Source: Bog-257 sp963834135
Lineage (GTDB): Bacteria > Acidobacteriota > Terriglobia > Terriglobales > Acidobacteriaceae
Direction of reading: 5' to 3'
Length of the DNA: 64,000 nt
Assembly: GCA_963834135.1 (NCBI GenBank)
Contig: CAWIAN010000010.1
Location: forward strand, 124,001 to 188,000
The position numbers and the translations under genes are program-made. Below the pieces are notes generated by a model, which saw nothing but the letters and a program-made list of their open reading frames with translations, made no database searches and was not told the origin of the DNA. Every line of letters begins with the position of its first letter. Positions within the stretch are counted from its first letter, which is position 1. Below are positions 16,950-25,435 of this stretch, piece after piece.

Positions 16950-18872
16950 ATGCGAAAGCTGACGCTTGCATTCCTGGTATTTGCGGTTTCAACGGTCGCC
17001 GCCCAAACCGGCCGGCACCCCTTCACCTATGACGATATGGCCACCCTGCGGCACGCGCAAGCTGAGGCGGTTTCGCCGGACGGCAAGACAGTTCTCTATG
17101 TGGTGACCTATGGAGGCGCAAAGGGTCCGGATAACCGCGATTGGTATTTGATTCCAGTAGCCGGCGGAGACGCCCGTCAGCTCAGCCTTCCCGAGCACTT
17201 CAAGCCTCTCGGCTTCACTCCTGACGGCAAGGCCTTGTATGGAACGATGCAGATGGGGCAGGCGCGGCAATTGGCGATCCTGCCGCTGGCTGAGCCGAAT
17301 ACTCCTGCGGCCACCGCTGCCACTCCCACGCCGCTGACATCCTTACCGCGTGGCATCAATTCCGTGCAGCTTTCTCCCGACGGTCGCCACTATGCGCTGA
17401 TGGCTGACCCACGAGTGCCTGATCCGCTGGATGACTTGCATACCGTCATTGAAAACGAGCCCGTCAGCCTCTACGTCATCAACGCGGACGGATCGGGTGG
17501 CGCGTGGTGGTGTCCTACATTGAAGAATGTGGCCGACGACGGCATTGCGTGGTCGCCGGACGGCAGCTCCCTGGCGGTATTGTCGCAGACGCCCAAGATC
17601 GGCTTCCATTACATCCACACCGACATCGACGTGTGCAGTGCGTCCGGCACTCGACATGTTGCGACGCGGGACAACGCCTCATCGAACATCGCCTGGACTA
17701 ACGGCGGCAAGGACCTCGTATTTCTCAGCACGACCACGCAGGTGCTGACTCCGGACCATGTCTGGACGGTACCCGCATCGGGTGGAACGCCCGAGGACCG
17801 CACGCCTTCGCTGCCCGCAAGCGCCATTCACTTATCTGGCGACGCTCACGGAAATCTTTGGGTTGACGTTGCGCGTGGCGTGCAGATCGAGATCGACTCC
17901 TTCCAGAACAACTCGCTCACTGCAACCTACAAGTGGCCTGGCGGGACCGTCGACGGCGGAGTCGTGGCGACGGAGCTTGCGTCAGGGCCGGATGTGCGAG
18001 TGCTGACGGTAAGCGATCCGCGGCACACCTCGAATGTCGCCCTGGCGACGTCCGGCAGCTTGCAGAAGATCACGCATGAGGGCGACGACCAGCTTGCCAA
18101 GATCGCACTGGGCGACGAGAAGGCCGTTCATTGGAAGAGCAAGGAGGGTATTGAGCTCGAGGGTATCGTGACCTTTCCGGCCGACTATGCCGAAGGCAAG
18201 AAATATCCGTTCATGGTGCTCCCGCATGGCGGTCCGGAAGCCAACGACACTCTCGAACTGGACTTCTTTGCCAGGATCTTCGCCGGCATGGGATACGTGA
18301 TCCTGCAGCCCGAGTACCGCGGCTCGACAGGCTATGGCACGGAGTTTCTGAACGCCATCTATCAACACTTTGGCGATCGCGCCTATCGCGACGTCGATAG
18401 CGCTACGGACTACGCAGTCGCACAAGGCTGGGCTGATCCGAATCGTCTGACCATGTTTGGCTGGAGCGCAGGCGGGTTTATGACGGCGTGGTCGGTGACC
18501 CAGACGCACCGCTACAAAGCCGCAATCGAAGGCGCCGGCATCACGGACTGGCTGAGCTTTATGTGGACCAGCGACATTCAGCAGTTCGATTACGACGCGC
18601 GCTGGCCCGACAAGGATCCGGATGCGTTTCTGGTGTTCTCGGCGGCAATGCATTCTGAGGGCGTCAACACACCACTGCTGATCCTGCACGGCGCGGCTGA
18701 CAATCGGGTTCCGACCTATCAGGGGCGGGAATTGTTTGAGGTGCTGGCGGCACGCGGTAAAGTGACGCGCATGGTTACATATCCGGGCTCGCCGCACTTT
18801 CCCACAGTGTGGGAGCAGCGCCATGACGTGGTGCGCGAGATCGCTGCCTGGCTGGCGCGCTACAATCCTTAA
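16950..18872 (+). CDS. S9 family (prolyl oligopeptidase-like) peptidase, secreted
   Basis: An approximately 640-residue serine peptidase. ATG 16950 opens a signal peptide (LTLAFLVFAVSTVAAQ) and has GGAGAG upstream. The longer frame from 16917 would spoil it. The N-terminal half is a PD40-type beta-propeller, with repeated SPDGKTVLY and SPDGSSLAV motifs. The C-terminal half is an alpha/beta hydrolase with nucleophile GWSAGGF, acid in GAADNRVP and His in GSPHFP, and it contains GGPEA and GSTGYG oxyanion-region motifs. This is the acylaminoacyl/dipeptidyl peptidase layout, with the propeller gating access to short peptides. The likely role is periplasmic peptide degradation. Confidence 0.9.
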   Translation: MRKLTLAFLVFAVSTVAAQTGRHPFTYDDMATLRHAQAEAVSPDGKTVLYVVTYGGAKGPDNRDWYLIPVAGGDARQLSLPEHFKPLGFTPDGKALYGTMQMGQARQLAILPLAEPNTPAATAATPTPLTSLPRGINSVQLSPDGRHYALMADPRVPDPLDDLHTVIENEPVSLYVINADGSGGAWWCPTLKNVADDGIAWSPDGSSLAVLSQTPKIGFHYIHTDIDVCSASGTRHVATRDNASSNIAWTNGGKDLVFLSTTTQVLTPDHVWTVPASGGTPEDRTPSLPASAIHLSGDAHGNLWVDVARGVQIEIDSFQNNSLTATYKWPGGTVDGGVVATELASGPDVRVLTVSDPRHTSNVALATSGSLQKITHEGDDQLAKIALGDEKAVHWKSKEGIELEGIVTFPADYAEGKKYPFMVLPHGGPEANDTLELDFFARIFAGMGYVILQPEYRGSTGYGTEFLNAIYQHFGDRAYRDVDSATDYAVAQGWADPNRLTMFGWSAGGFMTAWSVTQTHRYKAAIEGAGITDWLSFMWTSDIQQFDYDARWPDKDPDAFLVFSAAMHSEGVNTPLLILHGAADNRVPTYQGRELFEVLAARGKVTRMVTYPGSPHFPTVWEQRHDVVREIAAWLARYNP

Positions 18873-18882
18873 CACTTCGCAC

Positions 18883-18918
18883 AAGAAACAGCCGCCGAGT
18901 CTGCCGGCTCAGCGGCTG
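18883..18918 (-). terminator. Intrinsic terminator after the first multicopper oxidase
   Basis: The hairpin CAGCCGC...GCGGCTG (18889-18918), with an inner GAG/CTC pairing, is followed on the minus strand by TTTCTTG. A nearly identical hairpin ends the paralogous gene at 20717-20751. Confidence 0.7.
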
Positions 18919-18952
18919 CAAGCCTTGATCATGCTGCGTCACACGATCAAGG

Positions 18953-20602
18953 TCAGTTTGCGGGGTTGACTTGAATCTTCGCCATCATGCCGCCGTCCTC
19001 ATGATCGAGGATGTGGCAGTGATAAACGAAGGTCCCCGCAATGTTGGGATCTCGAAAATCCATACGCACCGTAATATTCGGATAAGGCCCGGTCCCGCTC
19101 CAGGAGGGAATGGGCTGAGTGTCGATAAGGTTGGGATTCTGCACTGGAACACCATTGATGGCCGTCACCAGGAAATGTATCTGGTGGATGTGAAAGACGT
19201 GGACTTCGCCAGAGCGGTTCTCGATGGTCCAATCCTCAACCGCTCCAACATTCGTCGTGATCGCCGGCGGGTCGTCCATGTGGAAGACATGCGGCTTCTG
19301 TCCCACGACTGTGAGGAAAAGGGAAGTTGGTCCATTCGAAGAGATCGTCTCCTCGGAAAAATACAGGGAGCGTTGTGCCGTGGGCGTCTGGTCTTTCAGT
19401 CCAGCGAAGCGCCTGGTGCCGATCGGAGTGGTGACACTCGGCCGGCCCTTTACTGGTACCGACTGCATAGGTTGGTCTGACGGCCTGATGGTGATGAGCG
19501 AAGTCGGAGCGTCCAGGTCGCCGATGGGGCCGCTGTTGTAACCGGTTGTCTGAAACAGTCCCTGCTGACCTGCCGGCAAAGGAGGCGCTATGAACTCGAC
19601 ACGCCCGGCCGGCGGCACAGTGATGGTGGTGTAGTTAACCGGCTGGCTCAGAGGTATACCGTCCAGCGCGACGACCTGCATCGCTTGGGGAAAGCCGGTA
19701 TACAACAGCTGCAGGTTGAGAACCGCGGCGCTGCAGGCGTTCACCACGCGCCAAAATTCCTTGTGGCCGACCTGCGCGTAGAGATACGGGAACCGTTCAT
19801 CGCGGACGGTAGGCTCGAAGTTCACCGTGAGCGTACTGGGACCCTGGTCCGGATCTCCTCCATTCCCCTGACCAAACTGCTGGCGAATTACGATGACGTG
19901 CTCGGTAAGCCCATCGGTAAGCGGATTGCTGCCTTCGAGAATGATGGCTCCTGAAGCTCCTCCATTGACCTGGGGGTAGGTGAAGCCATGTGGGTGCGGA
20001 TGGTACCAGTACAATCCAGGAGCGTCGTTGGCCGGGATCGTGATGTTGTACTGGAACGGCGGATCGCCGGACTGGATCAGCGTCTTCACCACTTCGTCCT
20101 GGTGGCAAACAGGGGCAACGTTCAGGCCATGGAAGTGGATGTTGGAGGAGGAAGGCAACACCTCGGTCGCGTTGCAGGGATCGTCCGGAACGCCCGCCTT
20201 GTGTTGGCCCGCCATCTGCATGTGGACGGCACCGCCGTGCAGCTGCTTCAGATTGGGTTTGAAGGTCTTTGGGAACGAGTCGAACGGAGCCTGAATATTG
20301 TTGGTGAAGTTCAGGAGCAGCTGGTCGCCGGGATTGAGCCGCAGCGTGGGCGCTTCTATTGCTTGTCCCTGATTCATGTAGACGTAGCAATAGTGCATGT
20401 ACCCTTCATTGTCGATGGCGTTCTGCAGCGCCAGATCCAGGCTGAGCACGCCGTTCTGGCTGTAAAGGTCTGGCGGATTGACGACCAGCGTGCCCATTTG
20501 AGGGCGCAAGGGACAGTTTGGCAGCTGGCCGTAGGCTGTCACCCAGGCGCAGCCACAGATCACGAAGAGCAACCACGAACGCAGCAATGACCGCTTATAC
20601 AT
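18953..20602 (-). CDS. Multicopper oxidase (downstream paralogue)
   Basis: A 549-residue secreted three-domain multicopper oxidase, starting at ATG 20602 with a signal peptide. All four copper-binding blocks are present: HFHGLN, WYHPHPHG, HVFHIHQIHF and the type 1 site HCHILDHEDGGMM. Together they bind a type 1 Cu and a trinuclear centre that reduces oxygen to water while oxidising metals, phenols or Cu(I). A Met/His-bearing stretch near residue 125-145 (HGGAVHMQMAGQH) recalls the copper-sensing segments of CueO-like oxidases. It is closely related to the gene immediately upstream (20785-22401), including its terminator, so the pair arose by tandem duplication. The substrate cannot be told from sequence. 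Confidence 0.92.
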   Translation of the reverse strand: MYKRSLLRSWLLFVICGCAWVTAYGQLPNCPLRPQMGTLVVNPPDLYSQNGVLSLDLALQNAIDNEGYMHYCYVYMNQGQAIEAPTLRLNPGDQLLLNFTNNIQAPFDSFPKTFKPNLKQLHGGAVHMQMAGQHKAGVPDDPCNATEVLPSSSNIHFHGLNVAPVCHQDEVVKTLIQSGDPPFQYNITIPANDAPGLYWYHPHPHGFTYPQVNGGASGAIILEGSNPLTDGLTEHVIVIRQQFGQGNGGDPDQGPSTLTVNFEPTVRDERFPYLYAQVGHKEFWRVVNACSAAVLNLQLLYTGFPQAMQVVALDGIPLSQPVNYTTITVPPAGRVEFIAPPLPAGQQGLFQTTGYNSGPIGDLDAPTSLITIRPSDQPMQSVPVKGRPSVTTPIGTRRFAGLKDQTPTAQRSLYFSEETISSNGPTSLFLTVVGQKPHVFHMDDPPAITTNVGAVEDWTIENRSGEVHVFHIHQIHFLVTAINGVPVQNPNLIDTQPIPSWSGTGPYPNITVRMDFRDPNIAGTFVYHCHILDHEDGGMMAKIQVNPAN

Positions 20603-20716
20603 GTTCAACCTTCGAATCTGCCTGACTGCGGGCTATTCGTTAACCAGGCCGCTTTCCGCAGACGCAGTAGAAGCGCATTGGGCCGCAGACTATCGCTACC
20701 GTAGATGGCGATAACG

Positions 20717-20751
20717 AAAAACAGCCGCCGAGTCTGCCAGCTCAGCGGCTG
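20717..20751 (-). terminator. Intrinsic terminator after the second multicopper oxidase
   Basis: CAGCCGC/GCGGCTG hairpin (20722-20751) followed on the minus strand by TTTTT. It implies that the downstream paralogue has its own promoter in 20603-20716. Confidence 0.8.
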
Positions 20752-20784
20752 CGGCCCTGATCGTGCTGCGTCACACGATCAAGG

Positions 20785-22401
20785 TTAGTTTGCGAGGTTT
20801 ACTTGAATCTTCGCCATCATACCGCCGTCCTCGTGATCGAGGATGTGGCAGTGATAAACGAAAGTCCCCGCAATGTTGGGGTCCCGGAAATCCATACGAA
20901 CGGTAACGGTGGGATATGGTCCCGTTCCCGTCCAGTTGGGAATGATCACCGTGTCCTGCATCTCGGGATTCGGCACCGGTACGCCATTGATTGCCATGAC
21001 CAGGAAGTGAATCTGGTGGATATGGAAGGCGTGAACCTCGCCCGAACGATTGGAAAGAGTCCAATCTTCAACACTACCGGTGTTGGTCACGATCGCCGGA
21101 GGATCCGACATATGGAAGAGCCTGGGTGTCTGGCCCGCTACCGTCAGGAAGAACAGCGTGTTGCCGAGCGTTCCAGTGTTCTGCTCCGAGAAATACAGGT
21201 TGCGGGTGAGATTCGGAGGCACATTCGCCAGGTTGGAGAAACGCACCGGCTGCGTAGGTGGCTTCACCGGATGCTGGGATTCCGCCAACTGGTGTGCATG
21301 CAGCTGGTTTCCGTTGCCGCCTGTCGTTATCTTGGCCAGCAACTGAGGCCCGTTGATGTCGCCAACCGCGCCGGTATCGTAGCCCAGGGTCGAGAACAGT
21401 CCGGTCTGACCAGCGGGAAGACCCGGAACGATGAACTCCATGCGGCCTGCCGGCGGGATGTTGAGCGTGCTACTGAAGATCGGTGTGGGAAGCTGTACAC
21501 CGTCGATGGAAATTATCTCGATCTGCTGGATAACGTTGTTGTAGGTCAGCTGCAGGGAAGCGAACTGTTTCGAGGTCGCGTTCAGGAAGCGCCAGAATTC
21601 ACGGGCGCCAGGCTGCATAGTCATTGAGGGAGCCAAGCCGCCTTCGGGATAAACCGCAGGCTGAAAGTTCAGGGTCAGCTGCGTATTCGCATCCGGATCC
21701 TGTGCGTTGCTGGCCTTGCCCTGCTCACGGAAGACCAGAACACGCTCGTTCAACCCCTGGGTCAGCGGGTTGGTGCCTTCCACGATGAGGGCACCCGACG
21801 CGCCGCCATTGACCTGGGGCGTGGTAATGCCGTGAATGTGCGGATGGTACCAGTACAGTCCGGGAGGCTCGTTCGCCGGGATCTGAACGGAATACTGGAA
21901 AGGCGGATCGCCGCTTTCGATGACCGTATTGATCACGTCGTCTGAGTGACAGGTCGGCGGAACGTTCAGTCCATGGAAGTGCATGTTTGTGGACGTGTCC
22001 ATCACCGGGTTTCCGCTGCAGTCGTTGGCGGGGCTGCCAGGCACCGTGTGCATGTTCATATGCATGGGCTTGGCTTTGGCCTGGAGAGTCGGCTCCGAAA
22101 GATTGTTGGTGAGGTTCAAGACCAGCGTGTCGCCAGGGTTGACACGCAGGGTTGGCGCTTCGATCTGCTGCCCCTGGTAAATATAGTCATAGCAGTAGTG
22201 CATGAAGCCCTGTATGTCGAGGGCGTTCTGCATGGTGAAATTCACCGTCAAAACACCGTTGGCGCTGTACAGGTCGACCGGATTCACGACGGGATCGCCC
22301 GGCAGCGGGCGGACCGGGCAGATTGGAGCCTGGGCCGAGGCCGCGACCAACGACATCCCGCATAGTGTTACCAATAAAGCAGCTCGAACAATTGCTCGCA
22401 T
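20785..22401 (-). CDS. Multicopper oxidase (upstream paralogue)
   Basis: A 538-residue secreted multicopper oxidase. ATG 22401 opens the signal peptide and has AGGGAG upstream. The frame stays open a further 102 bases. Copper sites are HFHGLN, WYHPHIHG, HAFHIHQIHF and HCHILDHEDGGMM, the same set as the downstream copy. The MHMNMH segment (about residues 115-120) is richer in Met/His than in the paralogue and may bind Cu(I). It follows the beta-propeller gene by about 100 bases and is probably co-transcribed with it, ending at a strong terminator. Confidence 0.92.
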   Translation of the reverse strand: MRAIVRAALLVTLCGMSLVAASAQAPICPVRPLPGDPVVNPVDLYSANGVLTVNFTMQNALDIQGFMHYCYDYIYQGQQIEAPTLRVNPGDTLVLNLTNNLSEPTLQAKAKPMHMNMHTVPGSPANDCSGNPVMDTSTNMHFHGLNVPPTCHSDDVINTVIESGDPPFQYSVQIPANEPPGLYWYHPHIHGITTPQVNGGASGALIVEGTNPLTQGLNERVLVFREQGKASNAQDPDANTQLTLNFQPAVYPEGGLAPSMTMQPGAREFWRFLNATSKQFASLQLTYNNVIQQIEIISIDGVQLPTPIFSSTLNIPPAGRMEFIVPGLPAGQTGLFSTLGYDTGAVGDINGPQLLAKITTGGNGNQLHAHQLAESQHPVKPPTQPVRFSNLANVPPNLTRNLYFSEQNTGTLGNTLFFLTVAGQTPRLFHMSDPPAIVTNTGSVEDWTLSNRSGEVHAFHIHQIHFLVMAINGVPVPNPEMQDTVIIPNWTGTGPYPTVTVRMDFRDPNIAGTFVYHCHILDHEDGGMMAKIQVNLAN

Positions 22402-22499
22402 TCCTGACTCCCTGACAGATTTCGCTTGCGTTTTCACGCTGTCGCACATTGCTGCGCGCGACGGATTCGATAGAGCGGTCCCACAACTACCGCCGGAAA

Positions 22500-23747
22500 T
22501 CAAAACGACCTCGAGGGGTAAGTCGCAATCGACAGCAGACCGGAACTGAACTGATCCTGGACTTGAGAACCGGTCGATTCCGTCAAAGTGCAGCGACCAC
22601 CGGTGACGTTGACTGTGATGACCCCAATGGAGGAGATGTCGGTACTGTACTCGGCGACATACAGCACGTTGCCGGTCCCAGTGTTGTCACGCAAGGCGAG
22701 GGCTCCACCCCAGGTCCACGGGTTGTAAAACCCATTCAAGCTGGGAGAACTACAGCCTCCAGAGACCGCGCCGGTCTGCGCATTGAAGAACGCGGCTGAA
22801 ACAGCTCCCACTTCGTTGCTGCTGATGTAGAGCAACGTTTCATCGGGGCTCAAGCGCACGGCAGCGGAATTCGCTCCCCGAAGAGTAGGTATGGTCGCCG
22901 CCGAGGGCGTCCTGTTCATTACGTTCAGCGTGTAGGCGGTTGTAGGTGCGAGGTGTCCGGAAGAGAGGTCGGAAACCTCAACCACCATATCCAGCGACGA
23001 ATCGCCAAAGACCGCGTAGTGCCCGTCGGCGGTTATATCCACGCCCTCGGGAAAGTAAGTGCTGTTTCGATTGAAGGCGGTGGAATTCTGCTCGTCGCCA
23101 TTCGAAACCGGAATTCCGTTCGAGACATTGAACGACTCGATGGAGCCGTCGGCGTAGGTGATGACCAGTATCTGGCCATGCAACGCCATACCGGAAACCG
23201 AGCCACCGTTCAGGCCGGCAGCCGGTGTGTCTCCCAGGAACGAGAGTTGGCAACCCGAGAGGACGGCAAACGTGCCGATGGTATTCGACGCGCCGTACCC
23301 GGCATAGAGGTAGTTGTCATTCACTGCCAGGCCGATACCGTTCGTGTCACCGGCATCGTCGCTCGAGCCCATGAAGTTTCCGGTTATCGCTTTCGTCTGG
23401 ATATTAAGACCGGCGATATCGCCCGTGCCGGCATTGGAGGCATAGGCGCAAGGCGAAGAGCCATCGACTGGCAGGGCGAGACGCGGCAGCGGGAAAAAGC
23501 CTCCGCCAAGTCCCAAGCCTCCCGTATTAACCTCGGTCGAGAAGGTCAGTGTGGGGGCGGTTGGGGTTCCAGCGGGCGTGAAAAAACTCACATAGCTGTT
23601 TGTGTTGCTGTCATCATCATTGGTGATCAGATAGGTGGCGGGCGCAGGCGAGGGCGACGGAGCGGGCTTTTTGTCTGCCGCCAATGCAACGGTCGCCAAG
23701 GACGCCGACAGCAGCGCTGCCAGTGCAAATCTCAATTGCAACCTCAT
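22500..23747 (-). CDS. Secreted beta-propeller (lactonase/YVTN-like) protein
   Basis: A 415-residue exported protein: signal peptide to about residue 23 (TVALA), a Pro/Ser linker, then repeated beta-propeller blades with motifs such as YAGYGASNTIGTF, GVDITADGHYAVFGD and VRLSPDETLLYIS. The last resembles YVTN and 6-phosphogluconolactonase-type propellers. No lactonase active site can be asserted. It starts at ATG 23747 with AGAGGA upstream and lies upstream of the multicopper oxidase genes on the same strand, so it may be a partner or substrate-binding protein of those oxidases. That is inference from position. Confidence 0.7.
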   Translation of the reverse strand: MRLQLRFALAALLSASLATVALAADKKPAPSPSPAPATYLITNDDDSNTNSYVSFFTPAGTPTAPTLTFSTEVNTGGLGLGGGFFPLPRLALPVDGSSPCAYASNAGTGDIAGLNIQTKAITGNFMGSSDDAGDTNGIGLAVNDNYLYAGYGASNTIGTFAVLSGCQLSFLGDTPAAGLNGGSVSGMALHGQILVITYADGSIESFNVSNGIPVSNGDEQNSTAFNRNSTYFPEGVDITADGHYAVFGDSSLDMVVEVSDLSSGHLAPTTAYTLNVMNRTPSAATIPTLRGANSAAVRLSPDETLLYISSNEVGAVSAAFFNAQTGAVSGGCSSPSLNGFYNPWTWGGALALRDNTGTGNVLYVAEYSTDISSIGVITVNVTGGRCTLTESTGSQVQDQFSSGLLSIATYPSRSF

Positions 23748-24300
23748 GTGGTTTGATTCCTCTGGAGAAGAACAGAAACGAGATGCATCCTAGCGGGATA
23801 TATCGAGCTCTACAAGCGGTAGAAAGCACTTGTTTGTTGTCGATCGGGCCACTAAATGCAAAGTTGCGCAACTTGTTGCAAGTGGGCGCTAAAGTACTAC
23901 GGATCATAGTAGTACAAGCGTCTGTAATTATTTGGCAGTAAACAGTTTGCGCTTCTGAATATGGTGAAGGGTAGCTGTGCCCCAGCCTCGGGTGGGCGAT
24001 AGGTTTTCAGGCGAAAAGCGTGAAAAAATTCTCCTGAGCGTTTCGACCAGGGCGCAGCGGAAGTAAGAGCCAGGGCGCGAGGCCGAGGCGGAGGGCCGTC
24101 CCAAGGGTGCCATGAGAGTCGTTGGCCACTTGCACCTCGGACGCAACAGCTTGCAACGAGTTGCAAGTACGATGCAACGAAATATTTCTAGAAGCGGCCT
24201 CAGTGCCGACCGAGCGGAGAGATTTCGGGTCTCAAGACGCCATCCGCGTCCGGCTTGCACGAAGCGACTCGCCGAGCCATCCTGAGGTTGCATTCCCGAC
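23748..24300. promoter_or_regulatory. Long gene-free upstream region of the propeller/oxidase genes with palindromes
   Basis: No credible gene was found in these 553 bases. They contain several symmetrical sites: the perfect 14-base palindrome AAGTTGCGCAACTT (23861-23874), GTACTAC/GTAGTAC arms (23894-23915), and CTTGCAA-cgag-TTGCAAG (24150-24167). Further GCAAC/GTTGC half-sites lie around them. The region upstream of the copper-oxidase operon is a reasonable place for operators, but no known consensus is matched. Confidence 0.4.
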
Positions 24301-25263
24301 TTATGCGGACTGTAGCACCGGTTTTGGAGCTTGCGTGATCTCGTCGATCTGCGCGAGTTCGCGCGCATCGAGTACCCAGTCGCCAGCCTTCGCATTGGCC
24401 TCGATTTGTTCTGGTTTGGTTGCACCCGCGATCACGCTAGCGACGACTTTGCGTGAGAGAAGCCAGCTGAATGCCAGCTCCAAGAGGCTGTGTCCGCGTT
24501 CTTCGGCAAATTGCTGCAAACGAGCCACCTTCGCCAGATTCGATTCGGTGTGATAGCGATCAGCCAAGGCTTGCTTCTCGCCGAGTCGCGTGCCCTTCGG
24601 CGCCGTGTGTCCTTGTTTGTACTTGCCGGTCAGCAGTCCGCTCGCCAGCGGGAAGTAGGGAAGTTCGCTCATCCCCAGATGCTCGATAAGAGGTAGTTGT
24701 TCGCGCTCAATGTCTCGCACTAGCAGACTGTACTCATCCTGACTGGAGATGAAGCGTTTCACCGAGTGCTTGCCGGCCGTATCTTCGGCCTGCTGCAATT
24801 GCGTGGCAGAGAAGTTCGAGCATCCGACATAACGAACCTTGCCGCTCTTTACCAGATCGTCAAGCGCGCGCAACGTTTCCTCGATCGGTGTCTTTGGATC
24901 AGGATAGTGAATCTGATAGAGATCGATATAGTCGGTGCGCAGGCGGCGCAGGCTTTCCTCGGCTTCAGCCAGCAGGTATCCGCGCGAGGCGCCACTCTTC
25001 TCGCCGAGGGCATTCTGCTTGGAACCGAATTTCGTCGCCAGAATGATTTTCTTTCGGCGCTCGCCCAGCACTTCTCCGAGAATATCTTCGGATGTGCCGT
25101 AGCTGTCCGAGGTATCGAAGAAGTTGATTCCGGAATCGATTGCTTTATCGATGACTCGACGCGAGGCGTGAACATCCATGCTGGCGACGTAACCGAAATT
25201 GTTGCACCCCAGCCCGATAGCCGAGACCTGCAGCTCAGACTTGCCGATCGTTCTATGTTTCAC
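24301..25263 (-). CDS. Aldo/keto reductase
   Basis: A 320-residue NADPH-dependent TIM-barrel oxidoreductase. The catalytic tetrad is visible as Asp and Tyr in FDTSDSYG, Lys in ILATKFG and His in YQIHYPD. SQDEYSLL and the C-terminal VIAGATKPEQIEAN, which binds the cofactor phosphate, are typical of the YajO/AKR11-13-like group. The substrate is not predictable. It stands alone on the minus strand, divergent from the GH39 gene, and lies upstream of the oxidase region with a long gap, so it is probably monocistronic. Confidence 0.92.
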   Translation of the reverse strand: MKHRTIGKSELQVSAIGLGCNNFGYVASMDVHASRRVIDKAIDSGINFFDTSDSYGTSEDILGEVLGERRKKIILATKFGSKQNALGEKSGASRGYLLAEAEESLRRLRTDYIDLYQIHYPDPKTPIEETLRALDDLVKSGKVRYVGCSNFSATQLQQAEDTAGKHSVKRFISSQDEYSLLVRDIEREQLPLIEHLGMSELPYFPLASGLLTGKYKQGHTAPKGTRLGEKQALADRYHTESNLAKVARLQQFAEERGHSLLELAFSWLLSRKVVASVIAGATKPEQIEANAKAGDWVLDARELAQIDEITQAPKPVLQSA

Positions 25264-25435
25264 AATGAATCCTCTCCGCTCTTAGATTATCGGCGAGCCG
25301 CCGCGGTTTCGGCTGTGACAACGCATTTCCGCAGAGATTTTTGAACACGAACCGCGGCCTTCGGCTGGATTGCAGAAAACTGGAGACTGTCGATAATCAT
25401 CCTAGGGGTAGCCGTTGCACTCTCATTCGATCAAG

